The position numbers and the translations under genes are program-made. The notes below the pieces were generated by a model that saw only the letters and a list, made by a program, of their open reading frames with translations, had not been told where the DNA came from and did no database searches. A stretch of DNA of 50,898 nt from Candidatus Gastranaerophilales bacterium (GTDB taxonomy: Bacteria > Cyanobacteriota > Vampirovibrionia > Gastranaerophilales > Gastranaerophilaceae): positions 1-50,898 of the forward strand of contig CALVAR010000017.1 in assembly GCA_944325575.1 (NCBI GenBank), in the 5' to 3' direction. Numbering within the stretch: position 1 is the stretch's first letter; every line of letters starts with the position of its first letter. Positions 17,705-24,821 of the stretch are shown piece by piece.

Positions 17705-18591
17705 CAATTAACCCTTTCCGTGATACTGAGTGCAATTTCTCGCAAAACATCAGATATAATATTTTTCTTTTCTAATATATCACAAGCCTCACTGCAAAGT
17801 GAAGCAACCTGTTTTTTTGCTTCATCCATTCCGTAAAGGCTTACATAAGTAGCTTTTTCCTCAAGAGCATCCTTACCCGGTGTTTTGCCAAGTTCCTCAA
17901 GAGTAGATGTTACATCAAGAATGTCATCCATAATCTGAAATGCGAGCCCTATTTTTTCCGCATAGTTTGTCAATGCCGCAAGCTGTGCATCATTTGCACC
18001 GCCCAAAATAGCACCTGCTCTCAAAGAGAGTTTGAATAAAGCTCCTGTTTTGTTTTCATGTATAAAGTTTAGAGTATTTTTATCTATTTGTTTACCCTCG
18101 GAATCAATATCTACTACTTGGCCAGCAATGAGCTTTTCGGCTCCGGCACTGATTAAAAATTCCTCGAGAACTTTTAAGATTTTGTCTTTGCCGACAGTTT
18201 TCGGAGTTTTTTGAATAATAATCTGCGGAGCAAAAGACAGCAATGCATCACCTGCGAGCACAGCCGTGGACTCGCTGAATTTTTTATGATTAGTTAATTT
18301 TCCCCGTCTGTAGTCATCATTGTCCATACAGGGCAAATCATCGTGAATAAGACTCTGGGTATGCAGCATTTCTATGGCACAGGCAGCAGGTATTGCCTGT
18401 TCATAGCTGCCGGACAATACCCTGCAAGTCTCAAGGCACAGCATCGGACGCAGTCTTTTGCCGCCTGCTAAAACAGAATACCTCATTGATTCCCAGATTT
18501 CTTCAGGATACTTCACCGGTAAAAATTCATCGAGTTTTTGTTCAATTATTTTTATGTAATCTTCAAATTGTTGTTTTACGGATTTTTCCAT
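17704..18591 (-). CDS. ispA: Polyprenyl (farnesyl/geranyl) diphosphate synthase
   Basis: This 295-aa protein is an all-alpha trans-prenyltransferase. It condenses isopentenyl diphosphate with allylic diphosphates, giving farnesyl or geranylgeranyl diphosphate for quinones, undecaprenyl lipid or membrane isoprenoids. The first aspartate-rich motif is HDDLPCMDNDD (D84, D85, D90) and the second is QIMDDILD. GGKRLRP near residue 43 binds the diphosphate. The length fits short-chain synthases; the exact product length cannot be read with certainty. It overlaps both neighbours by one base (TAATG with rsgA, TGATG with the PAP2 gene). Confidence 0.92.
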   Translation of the reverse strand: MEKSVKQQFEDYIKIIEQKLDEFLPVKYPEEIWESMRYSVLAGGKRLRPMLCLETCRVLSGSYEQAIPAACAIEMLHTQSLIHDDLPCMDNDDYRRGKLTNHKKFSESTAVLAGDALLSFAPQIIIQKTPKTVGKDKILKVLEEFLISAGAEKLIAGQVVDIDSEGKQIDKNTLNFIHENKTGALFKLSLRAGAILGGANDAQLAALTNYAEKIGLAFQIMDDILDVTSTLEELGKTPGKDALEEKATYVSLYGMDEAKKQVASLCSEACDILEKKNIISDVLREIALSITERVN

Positions 18592-19607
18592 TATTCGTGT
18601 ATTTCCTTATCTATATCCTGATTATTTTTTCGTCTTGATATCTGCCTTTTTTTACTGCTGATTTTTGTTATTTCTTTATTATGTACGGTTTTAAAACGGC
18701 TTTCTGTTTTTTTACCGCTGTAAGTTACTTGTTTTTTATACTCTTTAGCTTCTTTTACAAATTGCAAATAGCTGTTATACCTCGTTTCATCCATCATTTC
18801 CGGATGTTCAAGTATTTTGCATCCTGTTTCATGTTCGTGTATACAGTCAGAAAATTTACACTGACCGTATTTATTCTGTATTTGTGCAATTTCTCTAAAA
18901 AGCGCCCCCACATCCGCCGGCATTAAAAAGTCAAATCTCAGCTGGCTGAAACCGGGAGTATCTACTATTCTTGAATTTTTCTTTAATGTAATGATTTCGC
19001 AGTGTCTTGTTGTGTGTGTACCTCTTTCGGTTTTTTCGGAGACCTGTTTTGTTTTAAGGTTCAAATCAGGACATACCGCATTTATCAAAGATGATTTGCC
19101 TACACCTGATGATCCGCACAATACCGTAATTTTCCCGTTCAAAATTTTCTCAAACTCTTTTATCCCGTTGCCTTCAAGTGCGGATGTAAACAAAATAGGA
19201 TATTCTAACGGTTCATAAATCCTTTTTATACCGGCAATAATCTCTTCTTCGCCCTCAAGGTCGTTTTTATTAAAGCACAATACGGGATGTATACCGTAAT
19301 ACTCGCAGAATGAAAGATATCTGTTAAGCTGTTCAAAATCCAAATCAGGTTCTTTTATTGCGGAAACAATAATTACCTGATTTATGTTAGCGACCTTGGG
19401 TCTTGGGATATAGCTTTCGCGCGGCAAAACTTTTGAGACAAAAGCCTGTTTTGAGTTGTCGTTTATCTGCTCAAGCTCCACAAAATCACCGACAACAATA
19501 GTGCCTTTTCTCTTTTTTAAAACATCCCGAATTTTACACTCATAGTCGCCCTGTGCGGTGTTGACATAATAAAAATCAGAATGTATTTTAAAAATCTGCC
19601 CTTTCAT
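18591..19607 (-). CDS. rsgA: Ribosome small subunit-dependent GTPase A
   Basis: The 338-aa circularly permuted GTPase helps mature the 30S subunit. It has an N-terminal OB fold (residues ~1-70). The G motifs run in the permuted order NKNDL, then the P-loop GSSGVGKSSL, then DTPGF. A C-terminal zinc knuckle (CKFSDCIHEHETGC) and a basic tail complete it. No Shine-Dalgarno site is present. Instead TATAAT (-10, 19615-19620) ends seven bases before the ATG, with TTTACG (-35) 17 bases further up, so the mRNA is probably leaderless. It heads the rsgA-ispA-PAP2-kinase operon. Confidence 0.95.
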   Translation of the reverse strand: MKGQIFKIHSDFYYVNTAQGDYECKIRDVLKKRKGTIVVGDFVELEQINDNSKQAFVSKVLPRESYIPRPKVANINQVIIVSAIKEPDLDFEQLNRYLSFCEYYGIHPVLCFNKNDLEGEEEIIAGIKRIYEPLEYPILFTSALEGNGIKEFEKILNGKITVLCGSSGVGKSSLINAVCPDLNLKTKQVSEKTERGTHTTRHCEIITLKKNSRIVDTPGFSQLRFDFLMPADVGALFREIAQIQNKYGQCKFSDCIHEHETGCKILEHPEMMDETRYNSYLQFVKEAKEYKKQVTYSGKKTESRFKTVHNKEITKISSKKRQISRRKNNQDIDKEIHE

Positions 19608-19614
19608 TCTATTG

Positions 19615-19643
19615 ATTATAGACTAATTGCGCCTTAGCGTAAA
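19615..19643 (-). promoter_or_regulatory. rsgA operon promoter, leaderless type
   Basis: Read on the minus strand: TTTACG (-35, 19638-19643), a 17-base spacer, then TATAAT (-10, 19615-19620). The start ATG begins seven bases after the -10, so transcription would start at or next to the A of the ATG. Confidence 0.65.
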
Positions 19644-19673
19644 TAAAAATTTGGGTTTGCTTTTTTCTTTTAG

Positions 19674-19682
19674 TGCTATACT
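19674..19682 (+). promoter_or_regulatory. Extended -10 of the tRNA-Glu promoter
   Basis: TGCTATACT (TGn plus TATACT) ends 27 bases before the tRNA start. It is divergent from the rsgA promoter 30 bases away. No strong -35 is visible, as is usual for extended -10 promoters. Confidence 0.5.
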
Positions 19683-19709
19683 GGTGTTGTAAAATTTATT
19701 TTCCCTTTT

Positions 19710-19781
19710 AGCGGCATCGTCTAGGGGTTAGGATAGCAGATTCTCATTCTGTTGACACGGGTTCGAATCCCGTTGCCGCCG
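19710..19781 (+). tRNA. tRNA-Glu (anticodon CTC)
   Basis: The 72-base cloverleaf is complete. The acceptor stem GCGGCA / TGCCGC has an A-C mismatch at the first pair. The anticodon stem is GCAGA (19736-19740) with TCTGT (19748-19752), and the loop has CTC at 19743-19745. The T arm is ACGGG-TTCGAAT-CCCGT. The 'TCGTCTAG' start of the D arm is typical of tRNA-Glu. CCA is not encoded, so it must be added after transcription. The tRNA borders a gene-poor, repeat-bearing region, as expected at an integration hotspot. Confidence 0.95.
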
Positions 19782-19870
19782 AACTATTACAAAGTAATAT
19801 TAATGTGTTTGGGGATTCTCACGGCAAATTTATTTTCATAAATTTGCGGTTCTACCTCTCTGTATTTGTG

Positions 19871-19969
19871 CAGACATTTCAATCGTGTACGGTTAAAATG
19901 ATTATTGGCTGAAAAGTGGCGTTGCATTTAGGTTTTAACCTGCCGGAAGTGTCCGAAAATAATCAAACC
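19871..19969 (+). repeat. ~100-bp direct repeat, left copy
   Basis: Bases from CAGACATTTCAATCGTGTAC through the sequence ending AATAATCAAAC recur at 21664-21762 with only a few differences, mostly around the junction after GGTTTTAAC. The two copies bracket the ADP-ribosyltransferase gene. Confidence 0.85.
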
Positions 19970-20093
19970 AAATTACTTGAAAAGTCCTCGAAGTGTCCGT
20001 TGAAGTCTACCCTCTCGACTTTTTGTTGTACCCCTTGTGTGGCGGAAGTTTAGGGTGTATTTGAACTTGTACGAATGGTTTGATTATTTTCGG
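19953..20093. mobile_element. MITE-like element with perfect 18-bp terminal inverted repeats
   Basis: CCGAAAATAATCAAACCA (19953-19970) is the exact reverse complement of 20076-20093, giving a 141-base non-coding unit. No transposase lies inside or nearby. The same end sequence, slightly altered, occurs at 21748-21765 and, as its AATAATCAAACCA core, near base 29. It is therefore probably a non-autonomous element or the remains of one. No target duplication was confirmed. Confidence 0.55.
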
Positions 20094-20564
20094 CAAGGAC
20101 ATTTGGGGTTTTAGTCGGAAGTTTTTTCTTAAGGTTGGAAAATTTTTATATTAAATTTGAGAATAAACGGAACCAATGTAAAGTAACATATAAAATGACT
20201 ACAAACGGACAGGTCGGAAATTCAATTAGGATAGATTTGAATGGTAAATTACTCATGTTAGAAATTTTACGAATTTAAAAATTCGGAACTTTTATGCCTT
20301 AAATTCAATAAAACCGTTTCTAATCAAAATAACGAAAATTCAATAATAACAGATATTTATAGCAAAAATATGACTATAACATCATATTTGAGAAAATTTA
20401 GTAAAATCATCCAATTTTTTAAATCTGCGGAACCAATTTATCGGAACTTGTAGAATCCAAACTACAATCAAAATACAATCATATTTGTATTTTTAAATTT
20501 CTTATTCTCACTTTGTTGATAATTTTCTCAAAATATATGAGAGTCAACAATGTATCATTTAAAT

Positions 20565-21506
20565 TTATAAACCAAGTTTTTGTGGCAAATCAGCAAACTC
20601 TGCAAAATTTTTACATTGCATCGCCTTGGTTAATAAAAACTCATTCACAGATTCCGGATAATGTGCTAAGTCTTTCTTAAAAACAGTAATTTCTGGAATA
20701 TATTCAAGAATTACATGTTTATATGGGTATGAACCTACAGCGTTTCCATCTTGATTTAATTTTTCTATTAATCTTGTCTCTTTTGATACTAATTTGTATT
20801 TTGATAATGCAGGAAATACAACTTCGCCCCCATGCTCCATGTTTGAGGATACTTGCGAGCCCTTAGGTATTCTATATTCAATCAACATAGGTTCAAATTT
20901 TATATTTCCATTATAATCAAATGGAGATCCCATATATTGGAGTGTTCCAAACTTATGATGTGCCGCATATGCAAAACCGCTGGTTGGAACTATTTCATCT
21001 CCCACTTTAGCTTTTTCTATTATATCGAAATCCGAACCTAATTGCTCTCCTATTCTTCGTTGTCTTCCTCTAAAAGCAACACTATTATATGGTTGTGGTT
21101 CCAATCTTAGAAAAGCCCTATTATAATCAATTTTATCAAGATTAGAGTTTGCAATGCTTTTTTGTGTTCTTATAAGAACTTTTTGTATTTGTTCTTGGCT
21201 GGCATTAGGATGATTTTTCATAAATATTCGCATCACATCTTCTATAGTACTATTTGAATTCCAAGCATTGAAATCATGATGTCCTACAACTTCAGTTCTG
21301 CCTTCTTGGGCATACGGAGCAACATGGCCTACGGGATCAAACCAAGTTTCTACCTTTTTAACAAAAGTATCAGTTTTTAATGTGGACGTGTATTTCAAAT
21401 CCGACAGAGGCACTTTTACAGGCTTAGTTGCAAGAAAACTTTTGCCTGTTTTTGACCAAGCACCAATTTCTTTACCTATAGTTGTTCCGATTTTTCCTAT
21501 CCCCAT
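20565..21506 (-). CDS. Putative ADP-ribosyltransferase (R-S-E class toxin/effector)
   Basis: The C-terminal ~180 residues of this 313-aa protein follow the order seen in Arg-Ser-Glu class ADP-ribosyltransferases. VAFRGR (R146/R148) provides the NAD-binding arginine. VPTSGFAYA (T175-S176) takes the place of the usual STS. After the strand LIEYRIPKGSQVSS comes GGEVVFP, with the likely catalytic E228. The usual residue two before it (E or Q) is glycine (G226), so the target amino acid cannot be guessed. Residues 1-140 are unknown; WFDPVGHVAPY might be a linker. There is no signal peptide. AAGGTGA lies seven bases from the ATG. It is flanked by direct repeats and lies near a tRNA, which suggests transfer. 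No immunity gene is evident. Phage or toxin origin is inference. Confidence 0.7.
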   Translation of the reverse strand: MGIGKIGTTIGKEIGAWSKTGKSFLATKPVKVPLSDLKYTSTLKTDTFVKKVETWFDPVGHVAPYAQEGRTEVVGHHDFNAWNSNSTIEDVMRIFMKNHPNASQEQIQKVLIRTQKSIANSNLDKIDYNRAFLRLEPQPYNSVAFRGRQRRIGEQLGSDFDIIEKAKVGDEIVPTSGFAYAAHHKFGTLQYMGSPFDYNGNIKFEPMLIEYRIPKGSQVSSNMEHGGEVVFPALSKYKLVSKETRLIEKLNQDGNAVGSYPYKHVILEYIPEITVFKKDLAHYPESVNEFLLTKAMQCKNFAEFADLPQKLGL

Positions 21507-21552
21507 TAAAAATCACCTTATATTTTCCCTAGTATTTTAAAGTATTTTTTAT

Positions 21553-21587
21553 GTCAAAAACTGCCTAATTGTTACAAAATGTAACAA
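21553..21587 (-). promoter_or_regulatory. ADP-ribosyltransferase promoter with upstream palindrome
   Basis: Read on the minus strand: the palindrome TGTTACA-3-TGTAACA (21571-21587), then a consensus -35 TTGACA (21553-21558), with a weak -10 some 15-17 bases beyond. The palindrome centre lies about 24 bases upstream of the -35, a position typical of class I activators such as CRP-family regulators. The palindrome starts 65 bases before the ATG. Confidence 0.55.
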
Positions 21588-21663
21588 ACATTCTCTCTCT
21601 AAGAAGGATGAGAACTGGTCAAACTCTCTGTTCAAAATACTCAAATCGACAGTCATTTTAAAC

Positions 21664-21762
21664 CAGACATTTCAATCGTGTACGGTTAAAATGATTATTG
21701 GCTGAAAAGTGGCGTTGCATTTAGGTTTTAACAGTAGCGGAAGTGTCCGAAAATAATCAAAC
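21664..21762 (+). repeat. ~100-bp direct repeat, right copy
   Basis: It matches 19871-19969 in the same orientation. It overlaps at its 3' end with a second repeat (21750-21800) whose other copy is at 26-76, so repeats are nested here. Confidence 0.85.
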
Positions 21763-21800
21763 TATATGTAACAAGAAATCAAACTATGTGTTCTTTTACA
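21750..21800 (+). repeat. Dispersed repeat, copy B
   Basis: It matches 26-76 with three differences in 51 bases. A perfect hairpin follows at 21807-21830. Confidence 0.75.
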
Positions 21801-21856
21801 GACGTAAGAGTTTGCTGTATAGCAAACTCTACAGGAGCGTAACTTTTGAAGTTAGT

Positions 21857-23371
21857 CTATTTATCTTTTATTTTTACTCTTTTGATAATTTGAATTTCCG
21901 GCCTGTTCAGGATTTCTTTTGTTAAAACAAAATCCTCTATAGTGTTTGCCAGCTTTGGTGCAGATATATTTTTTTGCGGAATATTCAATTGAATTTCTGT
22001 CGGAATAACCCCTGCATAGTTCATGTGATAGACCTTGCCGTCAGCATCAATGAGCCTGTGCATGATATAGTTGTGATATCTTCCTTTTTCTTTTAAGTCT
22101 GCAAGAACTTTTTTCATTGACTCGTCATATTCCAGAAGCGGTGCTTTTATATTCATTTCTTGCATAAATTTTTTCATTCGTCCGGAAGAGTTCAAACTTG
22201 TATCAATCATGCCAATTTTAAAATAGAGATTAATAAGTTTTGTTTCCAGCATGTCAGGATTTTTTATATATTTTTGTTCTCCTGTCAGATCATCTTTGCA
22301 CAAGCGTTCAACTTTTTTATAAACTTCTTTTATAAGAGAGGTCATTGCTTTGTCATTAAACTCTTTTGCATTTTTTGCTTTTGAATCAAAGCTCCTCACC
22401 AAAATATGGAATTTGGGATTGTCAACAAGCGGTATAAAAGTAAAAAGAGTATTGGCCATATCATTGATATAGCGTTCTTTGAGCCGTTGAGCCTTTTGAG
22501 TATCACCTTTTTTGAGAGCTTTTACAGAGGCAATATAAGATGCATTAAAAACATTAAAGGAAACGTTAAATGCATTTAGTTTTTTCATGTTTTCAGGTTT
22601 GGAAAAATAAGCCGCATACTTTTCAGCTCTTTTTTGCATAATCGGATTATTTTTATACCACCCTGATGTATCAAAAGCAGTGCGTCTGCCGGTGGAGTTG
22701 TAGAGTTCCGTCGCAAGCTCGGTAAAATCATATAATTTGCCTTTTTTATCCTTTACTGCAAGGCTCATACAGTCAGCATCGTAGAATAATTCTGTTGTTC
22801 TGTATAAAATATCCTCCTTTGAAATTTGAAAATTTTCACCAAAAATATCCAGCCCGGAGAATCTCTTTCTTAAAGTTTTCAGACCTTTTGTAATGGTTGT
22901 AAAATCTTCCCAAGACATTGCTCTTTTAGAAGGTTTTGCATCAGCATAACAGTAACCGCACATGTTTTTACAGCCTCTATTTACGGCTATGACGTGAAGG
23001 TTTTCGCACAGGTATTGAATCTCTTTCATAGTCATACCTTTAAAGGCTTTTATCCCGTACTGCAGCCCCTCAAATGGCTCCATTGCAAACTGTCTTAGAA
23101 CAAAAGAATCTTTTCCGTCTGTTGCATCTATATATCTTTTTAAATCAGAAACATTCTTTTTTGCATAAAGAAATTTTGCAACATTTTTGATTTCAACAAA
23201 GGGATTGCCTTTAAAGTTTATATTTTGTGTACCGGTTAAAGGCTGTGAGTATATCGGTATATAAGCTTTTGTTGAAAAGTTTCTGCCCTGTACGGTGTTT
23301 GTTTTTATCTGTTTATATGGTTTGTAGGTTTGTATGGTTGAGTTTATTTTCATTTTTATTTTTATTCCCAT
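21857..23371 (-). CDS. Radical SAM protein with SFxG-type motif
   Basis: The 504-aa protein has C134, C138 and C141 in GCKNMCGYCYA, the CxxxCxxC cluster that binds a 4Fe-4S centre and SAM. Just after it, SWEDFTTITKGLKTL fits the TIM-barrel start. An N-terminal extension contains INFKG at residues 51-55, like the other motif proteins here. The C-terminal ~330 residues show no SPASM-type extra cysteines that I can identify, so the substrate is unknown. The start is uncertain: either ATG 23371 (MGIKIKMKIN) or the internal ATG 23353 giving MKINST, which fits the MKI starts of its relatives. It is a single gene between repeats and the Fic gene. Confidence 0.8.
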   Translation of the reverse strand: MGIKIKMKINSTIQTYKPYKQIKTNTVQGRNFSTKAYIPIYSQPLTGTQNINFKGNPFVEIKNVAKFLYAKKNVSDLKRYIDATDGKDSFVLRQFAMEPFEGLQYGIKAFKGMTMKEIQYLCENLHVIAVNRGCKNMCGYCYADAKPSKRAMSWEDFTTITKGLKTLRKRFSGLDIFGENFQISKEDILYRTTELFYDADCMSLAVKDKKGKLYDFTELATELYNSTGRRTAFDTSGWYKNNPIMQKRAEKYAAYFSKPENMKKLNAFNVSFNVFNASYIASVKALKKGDTQKAQRLKERYINDMANTLFTFIPLVDNPKFHILVRSFDSKAKNAKEFNDKAMTSLIKEVYKKVERLCKDDLTGEQKYIKNPDMLETKLINLYFKIGMIDTSLNSSGRMKKFMQEMNIKAPLLEYDESMKKVLADLKEKGRYHNYIMHRLIDADGKVYHMNYAGVIPTEIQLNIPQKNISAPKLANTIEDFVLTKEILNRPEIQIIKRVKIKDK

Positions 23372-23438
23372 TTATATGTAAAGGATAAAAAATGAAAATA
23401 AACTTTTTTGCTCACATGAATTTTTTTGTTATTACATT

Positions 23439-24608
23439 TTAAGAATTGAATATATCCAAATATTTTTTAAAAGTATAAGTTTTGTTTCTTTTTTTGTTAT
23501 TTACTTCTAAAATACCAAGTTTCACAAAAGATTTTAACAAATTATTGGCATTTTGATAATCAATTTGTAATTTTTCACTAACGATATTTGTGTTAACATA
23601 CGGATCAATATAAAGCATTTTTAATAATCTTCCGGCATTAATGTGTGAACGGGTAAGTACTTTTATTTTTTCTTCACATTCATTATTCAAATCGTCAATA
23701 TTTTTCAGCATTACAACCGTGTATTGAGCCGTATCACATACCCCTTCAAGGAAATATCTTATCCACTGATTTAAGTCGTTATTCTCCCTGACAAGATTCA
23801 ATGCGTCATAATATTGCTTCCTGTTTCTTTCAAAGTATTTTGAAAGGTACAAAGTCGGCAGCTCGAGTAAACCGCTGTCAATTAACTGCAAAAGCAGTAT
23901 CAAACGGCCTATTCTTCCATTACCATCGAGGAATGGATGTATTGTTTCAAATTGATAGTGGCTTATTGCTATTTTTATTAAATTAGGTACATAAATTTCC
24001 TCATTATGCCAAAAATTTTCAAAATCCGACAACAGCTCTCCTACATAATCTGCCGGCGGCGGTACAAATGCGGCTGTAGAAGGCATGTTGCCGCCTATCC
24101 AATTTTGAGATTTTCTAAATTCTCCGGGAAGCTTGTTCTTACCTCTTGTTCCCTCTAACAATTCTCTATGGGCTTCTTTTATCAATCTGGTACAAAAAGG
24201 CAATGTCTCACATTCTACTTTTTTAGGAGATGTTAATATATCCTCTATACCGGTTAATCTTCTGTATGAGAGTGTTAATGCAACAAGATAATTAATTACC
24301 TCTTTTTTCTCATCTCTTCGTTCCGGCAATATCTCTTCATCAGGAGCTATTGCCTCATTTAAAGTTATTTTTGTTCCTTCAATTTTATTCGAAAATGTTG
24401 CTTCATCCATCGCAAGCATAAAAAGAAAAAAGAAAATATTAGGCAGGTTTTTTGAATAAGCATTCAACTCGCCAATATAGCGGCTCGCTTTTTCCAGCAT
24501 TGAAAGTATTTTTGAATCAGTACAAAGAAATTCCCGATTTATTTTAGAAGGTACAAAAGCCTTGTATCCATCACACTGTACATAATAACCTTTATCGAAT
24601 TTATCCAT
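23439..24608 (-). CDS. Fic family protein (AMPylator) with winged-helix C-terminus
   Basis: The 389-aa protein has a complete Fic motif HPFLDGNGRIGR (residues 224-235), in which H224 is the catalytic base for transferring AMP to a hydroxyl group. The inhibitory helix is N-terminal: SNKIEG (S73, E77, G78), so it is a class II Fic protein held off by its own glutamate. Residues ~80-330 form the Fic core. The C-terminal ~60 residues (VNTNIVSEKLQIDYQNANNLLKSF) look like a winged helix that could bind DNA. The promoter region carries inverted repeats, which fits self-regulation. No antitoxin gene adjoins it. No ribosome binding site is seen. Confidence 0.92.
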   Translation of the reverse strand: MDKFDKGYYVQCDGYKAFVPSKINREFLCTDSKILSMLEKASRYIGELNAYSKNLPNIFFFLFMLAMDEATFSNKIEGTKITLNEAIAPDEEILPERRDEKKEVINYLVALTLSYRRLTGIEDILTSPKKVECETLPFCTRLIKEAHRELLEGTRGKNKLPGEFRKSQNWIGGNMPSTAAFVPPPADYVGELLSDFENFWHNEEIYVPNLIKIAISHYQFETIHPFLDGNGRIGRLILLLQLIDSGLLELPTLYLSKYFERNRKQYYDALNLVRENNDLNQWIRYFLEGVCDTAQYTVVMLKNIDDLNNECEEKIKVLTRSHINAGRLLKMLYIDPYVNTNIVSEKLQIDYQNANNLLKSFVKLGILEVNNKKRNKTYTFKKYLDIFNS

Positions 24609-24646
24609 AATATAATTGATGCCATTTTTTTAGAATAATATTGATC

Positions 24647-24682
24647 TTATTATAAGTATAACATATTAACTTATAATAACAA
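24647..24682 (-). promoter_or_regulatory. Fic promoter overlapped by an inverted repeat
   Basis: On the minus strand TTGTTA (24677-24682), a 16-base spacer, and TATACT (24655-24660) form a promoter. The perfect 11-base inverted repeat TTATTATAAGT (24647-24657) / ACTTATAATAA (24669-24679) covers both boxes. A third half-site, TTATAAGT, lies at 24691-24698. This is a likely operator, possibly bound by the Fic protein's own winged helix. Confidence 0.5.
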
Positions 24683-24760
24683 TCATGTCGTTATAAGTTA
24701 AAGTCATTAAATTATAATAAGCAAAAATATTATTAGTATATAAAATGTTCAAAATATATG

Positions 24761-24793
24761 AAAAAGCCGGTCAAAACGTTGAGTTTTTCCGGC
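24761..24793 (-). terminator. Rho-independent terminator of the MarR-cupin operon
   Basis: The stem GCCGG / CCGGC, extended by A-T pairs, spans 24766-24793. On the minus strand it is followed by TTTTT (24761-24765). It lies about 30 bases after the cupin stop codon. Confidence 0.8.
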
Positions 24794-24821
24794 ATTATAT
24801 ATGAAATAAAAATTAATTTTA

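Larger units (their letters stand above)
19782..20564. other. 783-base non-coding region between tRNA-Glu and the ADP-ribosyltransferase gene
   Basis: I see no convincing gene here. The region contains a ten-base hairpin (GCAAATTTAT 19824-19833 with ATAAATTTGC 19838-19847), the left copy of a ~100-bp direct repeat (19871-19969), and a 141-base element with 18-base inverted ends (19953-20093). A very AT-rich stretch follows up to the end of the ADP-ribosyltransferase gene. A 27-codon frame at 20195 has no ribosome binding site and is probably chance. Confidence 0.6.
21507..21856. other. 350-base intergenic region with right-hand repeats
   Basis: It holds the ADP-ribosyltransferase promoter, the right copy of the direct repeat (21664-21762), dispersed repeat copy B (21750-21800), and a perfect ten-base hairpin, AGAGTTTGCT-4-AGCAAACTCT (21807-21830), near the end of the radical SAM gene. 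I see no gene. Confidence 0.6.

Noticed and set aside
20195-20278. 27-codon ORF in the gene-poor region (MTTNGQVGNSIRIDL...)
   Set aside because: It has no ribosome binding site or promoter that I can identify, and its length is within chance in AT-rich DNA.
19782-21856. Prophage or plasmid remnant
   Set aside because: No integrase, capsid or replication gene is visible. Only repeats and a single toxin-like gene support a mobile origin.
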